Part shown: positions 43,956-52,669 of the stretch, one piece after another
How positions within the stretch are numbered: the first letter of the stretch is position 1
Layout of the letters: every line of letters begins with the position of its first letter
From: Vibrio sp. YMD68
Lineage (GTDB): Bacteria; Pseudomonadota; Gammaproteobacteria; Enterobacterales; Vibrionaceae
DNA length: 64,000 nucleotides
Assembly: GCF_029958905.1 (NCBI RefSeq)
Contig: NZ_CP124614.1
Coordinates: 992,001 to 1,056,000 of the forward strand
Reading direction: 5' to 3'
Translations under genes and position numbers: made by a program
Notes under the pieces: model-generated
The model's database searches: none
Seen by the model: the letters and a program-made list of their open reading frames with translations, nothing else
Told to the model about the DNA's origin: nothing

Positions 43956-43987
43956 CTTTTTCTAGAATCTCTTGGCGTTTTCTAGAA
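43956..43987. repeat. Two GCNTTTTCTAGAA repeats 20 bp apart upstream of asd
   Basis: GCTTTTTCTAGAA and GCGTTTTCTAGAA, each ending in the palindrome TTCTAGAA (43960-43967 and 43980-43987), are offset by 20 bp, about two helical turns, some 105 bp before asd. A possible operator pair; no known regulator is assigned. Confidence 0.4.
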
Positions 43988-44092
43988 AAAATGACCATAA
44001 ATGGCATTATTTAGTAATTATCGCTTGAGATTTTTTGTCGAAAAACTTATAGATGGATAAATACATTTTTTAATACATGGAGCGTTTTTGTG

Positions 44093-45211
44093 ATGAGAGT
44101 CGGTTTAGTTGGTTGGCGTGGTATGGTTGGTTCCGTGCTTATGCAACGCATGGTAGAAGAAAAAGATTTCGACCTAATCGAACCTGTTTTTTATAGTACC
44201 TCTCAAGTTGGTATTCCAGCGCCTGCTTTAGGTAGCAACCCAGCAGGTATGCTGCAAGATGCGTTTGACATCGAAAGCTTGAAACAATTAGATGCAGTGA
44301 TCACTTGTCAGGGTGGCAGCTATACCGAGAAAGTATACCCGGCACTTCGCCAAGCAGGGTGGAAAGGGTACTGGATTGATGCAGCCTCTACGTTGAGAAT
44401 GGCTCAAGACTCCATTATTACTCTTGACCCAGTCAACTTGGCTCAGATCCAGCAAGGAATCCATTCTGGAACCAACACCTTTGTGGGTGGTAACTGTACT
44501 GTCAGCTTGATGCTCATGGCTTTGGGTGGTCTTTACGAGAAAGGCCATGTTGAGTGGATGAGTGCAATGACTTATCAAGCGGCATCGGGTGCTGGTGCGA
44601 AAAATATGCGCGAGCTTATCTCGCAGATGGGTGTGGTGAATGATTCGGTTAGCTCAGAGCTGGCTAATCCAGCGAGTTCCATTTTAGATATTGATAAAAA
44701 AGTGGCAGATACGCTACGTTCCGGTTCGTTCCCAACGGATCAGTTTGGTGTTCCTCTTGCTGGCTCATTGATTCCTTGGATTGATGTGAAGCGTGAAAAT
44801 GGCCAAAGCAAAGAAGAGTGGAAGGCCGAAGTTGAAGCGAACAAGATTTTAGGTTTTCAAAATAACCCAGTGCCTATTGATGGTACGTGCGTTCGTATTG
44901 GTGCTATGCGTTGTCATGCCCAAGCGCTTACGATTAAGTTAAAGCAGAATATTCCGCTTGATGAAATTGAAGAGATGATCGCGACTCATAATGATTGGGT
45001 TAAAGTGATTCCAAATGATCGCGATATTACGGCGCAAGAACTCACGCCAGCAAAAGTTACTGGAACACTATCAGTGCCAGTAGGACGTTTACGTAAAATG
45101 TCGATGGGTGATGATTTCTTGAATGCGTTTACGGTTGGTGACCAACTACTTTGGGGTGCCGCAGAGCCTTTGCGTAGAACATTGCGTATTTTGCTCGCAG
45201 AAAAATCATAA
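44093..45211 (+). CDS. asd: Aspartate-semialdehyde dehydrogenase
   Basis: 372 aa. It reduces beta-aspartyl phosphate to aspartate semialdehyde with NADPH, the branch point to lysine, diaminopimelate, threonine and methionine. [11 protein letters not shown] is the nucleotide-binding loop, and the catalytic Cys lies in GGNCTVS (near residue 135). [16 protein letters not shown] is a family signature. The ATG at 44093 matches the family start; a GTG one codon earlier is possible. Its own terminator follows. Confidence 0.96.
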   Translation: MRVGLVGWRGMVGSVLMQRMVEEKDFDLIEPVFYSTSQVGIPAPALGSNPAGMLQDAFDIESLKQLDAVITCQGGSYTEKVYPALRQAGWKGYWIDAASTLRMAQDSIITLDPVNLAQIQQGIHSGTNTFVGGNCTVSLMLMALGGLYEKGHVEWMSAMTYQAASGAGAKNMRELISQMGVVNDSVSSELANPASSILDIDKKVADTLRSGSFPTDQFGVPLAGSLIPWIDVKRENGQSKEEWKAEVEANKILGFQNNPVPIDGTCVRIGAMRCHAQALTIKLKQNIPLDEIEEMIATHNDWVKVIPNDRDITAQELTPAKVTGTLSVPVGRLRKMSMGDDFLNAFTVGDQLLWGAAEPLRRTLRILLAEKS

Positions 45212-45230
45212 TTATTGCTGCATTGGATAA

Positions 45231-45252
45231 AAGCGCCTGTTGGCGCTTTTTT
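45231..45252 (+). terminator. Terminator after asd
   Basis: AAGCGCC / GGCGCTT stem with a 4-nt loop and a T-run. Confidence 0.9.
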
Positions 45253-45280
45253 TATATCTTAATTCAGAAGGTTTCGTGGT

Positions 45281-46135
45281 TTATCCAATAGGCTCAGTAG
45301 GAACAATACGCTTATCTGGATCCGCTAATTCTGCGCCACAAAACTTGCAATGAAGTGCATCGCTTTCATGTCCTGTCTTCATACAGTTTGGGCACTTAAC
45401 CAAATTCCTATGCGCATTCATCTCTTGATTTAATTCTGCCGTGATGATCCCAGTGGGTACCGCTAGAATGGAATAACCGAGCAGCATGACAAGAGAAGCG
45501 ACCGATCGACCAAGAGGTGTTACTGGTGAAATATCGCCATAACCTACCGTCGTAATGGTTACGATAGCCCAATAGATGCTCATCGGAATACTAGAAAAAC
45601 CATTTTCAGGCCCTTCAATCACGTAAAGCAGTGATCCAAAAATAGTCACTAGAATAGCGACCATACTGAAAAAAATAAGGATCTTTCTTCGGGACATATA
45701 GAGTGATCGAAGCAAGATGTGTGAATCTTGAAGGTAGCGGACCAGTTTAAGAACTCGAAAGATTCGCATGACTCTTAATAGACGGATCACTCCCATGAAA
45801 GAAGCGCCTGGAATAAGCAAGGCAAGATACGTTGGAAGTATAGCCAGTAAGTCGATCACACCGTAAAAACTCCGCGCATAGGCGGTTGGCTTTGGTGAAC
45901 AATAGAGCCGCAGTAGATATTCAATGGTGAATAGACCAGTAAAAAAGTATTCAAGGATTTTTAGAGCAAAATGCCACTCTGCATCAGAAGAGTACACTGA
46001 GTCGGCCACTAGGACGGATAGGGATAAAAATATGGCGATGATCAGCCCGATATCAAAAATACGACCCGCTTTAGTATGGGTGCCAAAAATGATGATGTAG
46101 AGATGATGTTTCAATGAATGGTCAGTTAAAGTCAT
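45281..46135 (-). CDS. Voltage-gated potassium-channel-type ion transporter with C-terminal zinc ribbon
   Basis: 284 aa. Six membrane spans; S4-like Arg-rich helix GVIRLLRVMRIFRVLKLVRYL near 117-137; pore helix and selectivity filter TTVGYGD near 193-199, diagnostic of K+ channels. After the last span comes a short cytoplasmic tail ending in a CPNCMKTGHESDALHCKFCG zinc-ribbon-like module. Probably a homotetrameric K+ channel. Monocistronic, convergent with asd. Confidence 0.88.
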   Translation of the reverse strand: MTLTDHSLKHHLYIIIFGTHTKAGRIFDIGLIIAIFLSLSVLVADSVYSSDAEWHFALKILEYFFTGLFTIEYLLRLYCSPKPTAYARSFYGVIDLLAILPTYLALLIPGASFMGVIRLLRVMRIFRVLKLVRYLQDSHILLRSLYMSRRKILIFFSMVAILVTIFGSLLYVIEGPENGFSSIPMSIYWAIVTITTVGYGDISPVTPLGRSVASLVMLLGYSILAVPTGIITAELNQEMNAHRNLVKCPNCMKTGHESDALHCKFCGAELADPDKRIVPTEPIG

Positions 46136-46215
46136 AATGATGCTGCTAGTGAATGAACAGCACCATAATAGCGTGAGATCAAAAAGTAATCGAGTGGTTA
46201 ACAGGTCAGCCGTGG

Positions 46216-46854
46216 CTAGGCTAAGCCGGGAAATAAGTTCCTAAGCCCGTTTGCGATAAACTCGATCCCTAAAGCCCCGAGGATAAGCCCCATTATACGT
46301 GTAATCACATTGATACCTGTTTGCCCTAAAAAACGTACGATAAGAGGCGCTGAACGAAACAGCAGCCAAGAGCAGCAGCAAAAGATTGCTACGGTAATAA
46401 TGATGCCCAGCGTATCAAGTGTACTGGGGTAGCGGGCTCCATAAACAATGGTTGAACTGATCGCACCTGGACCGGCCATCAGAGGCATGGCCAAAGGGAC
46501 GACGCCAATTTGTTCCTTACTTACATACTCAGACTTTTCTTGTTTATTTTGCTTATCTTCACCGAGCTTTCCGCTCATCATTGAGAAAGCAATGCTAAGC
46601 AGTAGTAGCCCACCTGCAACTCTGAATGAGTCTAGAGAGATACTAAACATATCCAATAATACTTGGCCGGCTAACAGTGACACGATCAAAATCATCGCAA
46701 CAGCAATGTTCGCCGTTCGTGCGGTTTTGTTTTTTTCTTCTGGTGTCATATGTCCCGTCAAAGAAACAAAAATGGGCATGATTCCTACGGGGTTCACCGC
46801 CGCAACCAATCCTAAAAAAAACTGTAAAAAAATGGCGATTTCGAATGAAGTCAT
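46216..46854 (-). CDS. ychE: MarC/YchE family membrane protein
   Basis: 212 aa from the ATG at 46854; longer frames add a non-family N-terminus. Six predicted spans; FFLGLVAAVNPVGIMPIFVSL near 10 and PLAMPLMAGPGAISSTIVYG near 105 are MarC signatures. Divergent from adhE, the ychE-adhE pairing seen in E. coli. Reported as neutral amino-acid transporters in some members; substrate here not known. Confidence 0.88.
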   Translation of the reverse strand: MTSFEIAIFLQFFLGLVAAVNPVGIMPIFVSLTGHMTPEEKNKTARTANIAVAMILIVSLLAGQVLLDMFSISLDSFRVAGGLLLLSIAFSMMSGKLGEDKQNKQEKSEYVSKEQIGVVPLAMPLMAGPGAISSTIVYGARYPSTLDTLGIIITVAIFCCCSWLLFRSAPLIVRFLGQTGINVITRIMGLILGALGIEFIANGLRNLFPGLA

Positions 46855-47338
46855 AGTTCTAACTCGGCAACCGTAAAATAGGGTGAAATAATTTGCCGCG
46901 ATTCTATGGTAAATCGTTTTTTTGTACGAGCGGTAATGTTGTGTTCGAGATGATTTTTTTTTGCTTATTCCATACAAAATAAGTAATCCGATCTCATGGA
47001 CTGAACAGCGAAAGAGTAGAGATTGAAATCAAAGATAAAGTTAAATCGCGAAGAAAAAAATTGAGTGCATTCCCACATTTATGACAAAAATCTCTATCAT
47101 TTATGCCACATTTATCTCAAAAACGTTTAAGCTCGTAGCACGTAAAAAGTGACACTAAATGTACTTTATTGTAGAAATATGTAACTTTTTTACAGGTTTG
47201 TGAAAGTTATTTAGTTTTATTTATCTGACTGCGTGATTTTTAATCACTGATTTTTTGGCTTTTAATCATTTGTTTTCAGTGCCTTATGTTTTTGTCGGTG
47301 TTTTAACTGCTACTTTGTAGGTAATTGCCTTTTGAGAA
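46855..47338. other. Long ychE-adhE intergenic region, upstream half
   Basis: AT-rich and without genes. It holds several short palindromes, the clearest being GTGATT-TTT-AATCAC at 47233-47247. The spacing fits neither a CRP nor an FNR site exactly. It probably carries the ychE promoter and distant control sites for adhE. Confidence 0.4.
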
Positions 47339-47380
47339 CTGATCTGAGTCAATTTTTTTCATGGCCTGAAATATTATACT
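47339..47380 (+). promoter_or_regulatory. FNR-like site and promoter of adhE
   Basis: CTGAT-CTGA-GTCAA (47339-47352) matches the FNR consensus TTGAT-N4-ATCAA at 8 of 10 positions. A -10 box TATACT lies at 47375-47380, predicting a start near 47387, so the site centre is about -41.5, the classical class II activator position. The leader would be ~115 nt. Fits anaerobic induction of adhE. Confidence 0.55.
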
Positions 47381-47501
47381 CAGCCCTGAAAGCAATTTAC
47401 TAAGCCTGTGCAATTGGATTGGTTCTTGACAGTAGTTTTAAGCATCTCGGCGCAATCTTAATAAAAAGTTTTTAACATTTATTTATTTTAGGAGATCCAC
47501 T

Positions 47502-50162
47502 ATGCCTGTATCGAACTTGGCTGAACTAGACGCTCTAGTAGCTCGTGTAAAAGCGGCGCAACAAGAATTTGCGAACTTTCCACAAGAGAAAGTTGATGAA
47601 ATCTTCCGTGCAGCATCTCTAGCAGCTTCAACAGCTCGTATCGAACTAGCTAAAATGGCGGCAACTGAATCTGGCATGGGTATCATGGAAGATAAAGTTA
47701 TCAAAAACCACTTTGCTTCTGAGTTTATCTACAACAAATATAAAGACGAATTAACCTGTGGCATCATCGACCGTAACGATGAAGGTGGTACGATTACTAT
47801 CGCTGAACCACTAGGAATTGTTTGTGCGATCGTTCCTACGACCAACCCAACTTCAACCGCTATCTTTAAAGCACTAATCTGTCTTAAAACACGTAATGGT
47901 TGTATCTTCTCTCCACACCCACGCGCTAAGAATGCAACGAACTACGCAGCTAAAATCGTACTAGACGCAGCAATTAAAGCGGGTGCACCAAAAGACATTA
48001 TTGGTTGGATTGACGTACCTTCAGTTGAATTGTCTAACACACTGATGAAACATGACGACATCAACATGATCCTTGCAACTGGTGGCCCAGGCATGGTTAA
48101 AGCGGCTTACTCTTCAGGTAAACCAGCTATCGGTGTTGGCGCAGGTAATACACCTGTCGTTATCGATGAAACTGCAGATATCAAACGTGCTGTTTCTTCT
48201 ATCTTAATGTCTAAAACATTCGATAACGGCGTTATCTGTGCTTCTGAGCAAGCGGCGATTGTTGTGGAATCTATCTACGACGAAGTTAAAGCTCGTTTTG
48301 CTAAGTACGGCGCAGTTGTGCTAAACACGGCAGATGCAGAGAAAGTACGTAAAGTATTGCTTATTGATGGCGCACTGAACGCGAAAATCGTAGGCCAACC
48401 AGCATACAAGATTGCTGAGCTAGCAGGCGTTAAAGTACCAACTTCAACTAAAATTCTTATCGGTGAAGGCTTAGAAGCTTCATGGGATGACGAATTTGCT
48501 CATGAAAAACTATCTCCTACACTAGGTCTATTCAAAGCGAAAGACTTTGAAGACGCTGTACGTCAAGCGGGTATCGTATTAGACATCGGTGGTGTTGGTC
48601 ATACTTCAGTACTTTACACTGACCAAGACAACAACGAAGATCGTATTGCGTACTTCGGTGACAAAATGAAGACTGCACGTATTCTTGTGAATACTCCTTC
48701 ATCTCAAGGTGGTATCGGTGACCTTTACAACTTCGAATTGGCTCCTTCATTGACACTAGGCTGTGGTTCTTGGGGTGGTAACGCTATCTCTGAAAACGTA
48801 GGTCCTAAGCACCTTATCAACAAGAAAATTGTAGCTAAGCGAGCAGAAAATATGTTGTGGCACAAACTACCAAAATCTATCTACTTCCGTCGCGGCTGTC
48901 TACCAATCGCAATGACTGACCTTGAAGGTAAAAAACGTGCACTCATCGTTACTGACCGTTTCTTATTTAACAACGGTTACATTGACGATCTACGTGCCAT
49001 CCTAAAAGAAAAAGGCATGGAAGTTGAGGTATTCCATGAAGTAGAAGCGGATCCAACATTGGCGGTAGTTAAAGCCGGTGCTGAAGCATGTGCAAGTTAC
49101 CAGCCTGATGTTATCTTAGCGGTTGGTGGTGGTTCACCAATGGACGCTGCGAAAATCATGTGGGTGATGTACGAACATCCTGAAACTGATTTTGAAGACC
49201 TATCTATGCGCTTTATGGATATCCGTAAACGTATTTACAAGTTCCCTAAAATGGGTGCAAAAGCTGAACTAGTATGTATCACAACGACTTCTGGTACAGG
49301 TTCTGAAGTAACACCATTTGCGGTTGTAACCGATGAGAAAACAGGTCAGAAATACCCATTAGCAGATTACGAACTAACGCCGAATATGGCTGTCGTTGAT
49401 GCGAACCTTGTGATGGACATGCCTAAGTCTCTATGTGCATTCGGTGGTTACGATGCTGTTACACACGCATTAGAAGCTTATGTTTCCGTTCTAGCAAACG
49501 AATACTCAGACGGTCACGCTCTACAAGCACTTAAGATGCTGAAAGAGTACTTACCAAGCTCTTACGCTAATGGTAAGAAAGATCCAATTGCACGTGAAAA
49601 AGTACACAATGCAGCAACCATCGCTGGTATGTCTTTTGCGCAGTCTTTCCTAGGTGTGTGTCACTCAATGGCGCATAAATTAGGCGCTGAGTTCCACATT
49701 CCACACGGTCTTGCGAATGCGTTATTAATCTCGAACACTGTTCGTTACAATGCGACGAACAACCCAACGAAACAAGCGGCATTCTCTCAGTACGACCGTC
49801 CTAAAGCACGTGCTCGTTACGCTGAAATTGCAGAGCATTTAGGTTTCCGTGAAGGTAATACTGAAACGAAAGTGAATGCACTACTTAACTGGTTAGAAGA
49901 GCTTAAAATTGCAATGGATATTCCACTGTCAATCCAAGCTGCTGGCGTTAACGAAGCTGAGTTTATGGCGAAAGTTGATTCAATTGCTGAAGATGCGTTT
50001 GATGACCAATGTACAGGTGCTAACCCACGTTACCCATTGATCAATGAGCTGAAAGAAGTATTAATCGCTTCTTACTACGGTAAAGCATTTGTTGAAGGTG
50101 AAGCTGCCGAAGAAACAGCAGCAAGCAAGAAAAAAGCTGACAAACCAGCTAAAAAGAAGTAA
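47502..50162 (+). CDS. adhE: Bifunctional aldehyde-alcohol dehydrogenase AdhE
   Basis: 886 aa. N-terminal CoA-dependent acetaldehyde dehydrogenase (about 1-440; catalytic Cys in NGVICASEQ near residue 246) joined to an iron-dependent alcohol dehydrogenase (about 450-870; GGGSPMDAAK, and the metal-binding His cluster in AFGGYDAVTHALEAYVS and SMAHKLGAEFHIPHG). Converts acetyl-CoA to ethanol, recycling NADH in fermentation, and forms spirosomes. A Lys/Ala-rich C-terminal tail extends it. AGGAG precedes the ATG. Codon use is highly biased, as for abundant proteins. Confidence 0.98.
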   Translation: MPVSNLAELDALVARVKAAQQEFANFPQEKVDEIFRAASLAASTARIELAKMAATESGMGIMEDKVIKNHFASEFIYNKYKDELTCGIIDRNDEGGTITIAEPLGIVCAIVPTTNPTSTAIFKALICLKTRNGCIFSPHPRAKNATNYAAKIVLDAAIKAGAPKDIIGWIDVPSVELSNTLMKHDDINMILATGGPGMVKAAYSSGKPAIGVGAGNTPVVIDETADIKRAVSSILMSKTFDNGVICASEQAAIVVESIYDEVKARFAKYGAVVLNTADAEKVRKVLLIDGALNAKIVGQPAYKIAELAGVKVPTSTKILIGEGLEASWDDEFAHEKLSPTLGLFKAKDFEDAVRQAGIVLDIGGVGHTSVLYTDQDNNEDRIAYFGDKMKTARILVNTPSSQGGIGDLYNFELAPSLTLGCGSWGGNAISENVGPKHLINKKIVAKRAENMLWHKLPKSIYFRRGCLPIAMTDLEGKKRALIVTDRFLFNNGYIDDLRAILKEKGMEVEVFHEVEADPTLAVVKAGAEACASYQPDVILAVGGGSPMDAAKIMWVMYEHPETDFEDLSMRFMDIRKRIYKFPKMGAKAELVCITTTSGTGSEVTPFAVVTDEKTGQKYPLADYELTPNMAVVDANLVMDMPKSLCAFGGYDAVTHALEAYVSVLANEYSDGHALQALKMLKEYLPSSYANGKKDPIAREKVHNAATIAGMSFAQSFLGVCHSMAHKLGAEFHIPHGLANALLISNTVRYNATNNPTKQAAFSQYDRPKARARYAEIAEHLGFREGNTETKVNALLNWLEELKIAMDIPLSIQAAGVNEAEFMAKVDSIAEDAFDDQCTGANPRYPLINELKEVLIASYYGKAFVEGEAAEETAASKKKADKPAKKK

Positions 50163-50210
50163 GACTTCTGACGTTATAAGATGTTTCGCTAGCACGAAAT
50201 GTTGATTATC

Positions 50211-50240
50211 AAACCCCGGCCTATTGGTTGGGGTTTTTTT
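50211..50240 (+). terminator. Terminator after adhE
   Basis: AAACCCC / GGGGTTT stem followed by TTTT. Confidence 0.88.
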
Positions 50241-50360
50241 ATGGGCTTTTATTAGATCGGTTGGCAAGCGAATTTTTGGAATAAGGGATATTCCTAGTTG
50301 TTCTCGCTCAGTCTTTATACACTTTGGCCTATCTCCCTAAACGATCAATAGGAACCAGCA

Positions 50361-50753
50361 ATGAAACGCGTAGGCTTACTTTCACTTTCCCTTTTATTTT
50401 CTGTAAACGTTCATGCGAACCTTATCATCGATAAAAACGGTGTTGATGAGAAAGACTATATTTATGATAAGCATCAATGTGAAGAGCTGTCTAATCAAGT
50501 CAAAAAAGACACTCGCTCTCGTGGTGCGGTCGGTGGCGCCTTGAAAGGTGCGGCAATCGGTTCAGCCGGTGTTGCTATTGCGGGAGGCTCTGGCAGTGAA
50601 GGCGCTAAGAAAGGTGCTGCGGTAGGCCTAGGCGCTGGAATTATTGGTGGCAGCCGTGACCGTCGTCAGAATCAAGCTGACTACGAACAGAATCAGCAGA
50701 CGGTAATGAGAAATTGCATGACGAACCGTGGTTACACTGTTCTTAATGGATGA
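50361..50753 (+). CDS. Glycine-zipper secreted protein
   Basis: 130 aa. Signal peptide to about residue 19 (ends VNVHA). A Gly-zipper stretch (GAVGGALKGAAIGSAGVAIAGG ... GAAVGLGAGIIGG, about 55-100) of the kind that inserts in or packs against membranes. Two Cys (near 41 and 119) may form a disulphide. Probably an envelope protein; no specific role recognised. Confidence 0.72.
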   Translation: MKRVGLLSLSLLFSVNVHANLIIDKNGVDEKDYIYDKHQCEELSNQVKKDTRSRGAVGGALKGAAIGSAGVAIAGGSGSEGAKKGAAVGLGAGIIGGSRDRRQNQADYEQNQQTVMRNCMTNRGYTVLNG

Positions 50754-50806
50754 TCCGTGGGCAGAAGTAAATTATAGCCTGTAACGACTATCATGGTGTT
50801 TGGGAT

Positions 50807-50846
50807 AAAAAAAAGGGTTTGCCATGATTTGGCAAACCCATTTTTT
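50807..50846. terminator. Bidirectional terminator
   Basis: GGGTTTGCC / GGCAAACCC with a 7-nt loop, an A-run on the left and a T-run on the right. It serves the glycine-zipper gene and the convergent sulP gene. Confidence 0.92.
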
Positions 50847-50865
50847 ATCACGAAAACATTAAAAA

Positions 50866-52425
50866 TTAGCCAGCCAAAACATCCGTTGCTACTTTATAGC
50901 TTGGATCTTCTTTAACGTTAATCTCAACTAAGCTACCGGCTTTGTGAAGAAGTGCGCGACAATCTGGGCTCAAGTGACGTAAGTGCAATGTCTTGCCAAG
51001 CGTAGAATATCGAACTGCTAGTGTTTCAATGGCTTCAATAGCTGAATGGTCAGCTACGCGTGAACTAGCAAAGTCGACGATGACATCGTCAGGATCATTT
51101 TTAAAATCAAACAGTTCAAGAAAGTTAGCCGCAGAACCAAAGAAAATTGGACCGTTGATATGATATTCCTTAGAACCCTCGTCGTTAAGTTTACTGCTTG
51201 CGTAAATGTGTTTTGCGTGTTCCCAAGCAAACATCAAAGCAGAAACTACAACACCCACGGCAACGGCAACCGCAAGGTCGGTAAGAACCGTCACAACCGT
51301 AACAAGGACGATAACAAAGAAGTCTTGTTTAGGAACGCGTCGGGCAAGCTTAAATGTCGCCCACTCAAACGTACCAATCACGACCATGAACATAACGCCT
51401 ACGAGTGCCGCCAGTGGAATCATTTCGATCAACGCAGAACCAAATAAGATAAACGCCAGAAGTGCAACGGCCGCTACGATTCCGGAAAGTCGCCCACGAC
51501 CGCCAGAGTTAACGTTAATCATAGATTGTCCAATCATCGCACAACCACCCATTGCACCGAATACCGAACACGTGACATTTGCCATGCCTTGCCCAACACA
51601 CTCGCGGTTAGATTGCCCACGTGTATTGGTCATTTCATCCAGAACCGTTAGTGTAAGCAATGATTCAATTAACCCAATGGCTGCAAGAATAATGGCATAA
51701 GGCAAAATGATTTGAAGAGTTTCGAATGTAAATGGTACCGCAGGAATCGAGAACGTTGGTAAAGAGCCAGCCAATGTAGCATTTGCATCGCCAGACATAG
51801 TACGTAGGAAATCAACAACCGTGTTGGTGTCCAGGCTCAACATTGATACTAAAACAGTGACGGTAACGATCGCGACCAGAGAAGAAGGCACCGCCGTGGT
51901 CAGTTTAGGCAGAAAATGAATAATAGCCATGGTTAGTACCACAAGCCCTAACATTAGCAGCATTTCACCTTGAGGTAGCCAGGTTAGCGCACCGGAAGCA
52001 TCGGGAGTTTTAAACTGCCCAAGCTGAGCAAGGAAAATAACAATCGCCAGGCCATTAACAAAGCCAATCATAACAGGGTGGGGAACCATGCGAATAAATT
52101 TGCCTAGCTTAAAGAGACCGGCCGATATCTGAAATACACCCGCAAGCATGATGGCGGCGAATAAGTACTGGACACCGTGAGTCGCCACTAGGCTGACCAT
52201 AACAACCGCCATCGCGCCAGTGGCACCGGAAATCATTCCAGGTCGTCCGCCAAAAATAGAAGTAATAAGGCCAACGATAAATGCCGCGTACAAACCAACC
52301 ATAGGGTCGACACCCGCGACAAAGGCAAAAGCAACGGCTTCTGGTACCAGTGCGAGTGCAACAGTAAGTCCGGATAGGACATCATTTTTTACAGAGTGTT
52401 TAGAAAACTGTGGAAATTCAAACAT
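50866..52425 (-). CDS. SulP-family anion transporter with STAS domain
   Basis: 519 aa. About 11-12 membrane spans with SulP signatures: [27 protein letters not shown] near 24 and [16 protein letters not shown] near 58. A cytoplasmic STAS domain (about 405-510; [19 protein letters not shown]) follows. Related proteins take up sulphate or bicarbonate; the substrate is not determined here. Single gene, convergent with the glycine-zipper gene. Confidence 0.9.
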   Translation of the reverse strand: MFEFPQFSKHSVKNDVLSGLTVALALVPEAVAFAFVAGVDPMVGLYAAFIVGLITSIFGGRPGMISGATGAMAVVMVSLVATHGVQYLFAAIMLAGVFQISAGLFKLGKFIRMVPHPVMIGFVNGLAIVIFLAQLGQFKTPDASGALTWLPQGEMLLMLGLVVLTMAIIHFLPKLTTAVPSSLVAIVTVTVLVSMLSLDTNTVVDFLRTMSGDANATLAGSLPTFSIPAVPFTFETLQIILPYAIILAAIGLIESLLTLTVLDEMTNTRGQSNRECVGQGMANVTCSVFGAMGGCAMIGQSMINVNSGGRGRLSGIVAAVALLAFILFGSALIEMIPLAALVGVMFMVVIGTFEWATFKLARRVPKQDFFVIVLVTVVTVLTDLAVAVAVGVVVSALMFAWEHAKHIYASSKLNDEGSKEYHINGPIFFGSAANFLELFDFKNDPDDVIVDFASSRVADHSAIEAIETLAVRYSTLGKTLHLRHLSPDCRALLHKAGSLVEINVKEDPSYKVATDVLAG

Positions 52426-52618
52426 GTTAACTCAGTATTTTTGCTTGTGGGTTTATCCTTAAACAACACTTCGTTACAAATAGAGCAAAATCAGAGATAG
52501 ACAAACATTCTATTTTGAGTGCAGATAAGTATGAATCGGCGCATGCTACCGAAAAGTGTGATTAAGTTCAATGATTAACCTAGTATAGATTAACTTGACT
52601 TATGTCTTGTCCAACATT

Positions 52619-52652
52619 GAAAAAAAAGGCTGCTAAGAGTTAGCAGCCTTTT
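52619..52652. terminator. Terminator after rne
   Basis: GGCTGCTAA (52627-52635) / TTAGCAGCC (52639-52647), loop GAG, with A- and T-runs on both sides; placed to end the minus-strand rne transcript. Confidence 0.92.
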
Positions 52653-52669
52653 TAACGTTTTTAAAGGTA

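Noticed and set aside
47233..47247. GTGATTTTTAATCAC as a CRP or FNR site
   Set aside because: Half-site spacing is one base off for both regulators.
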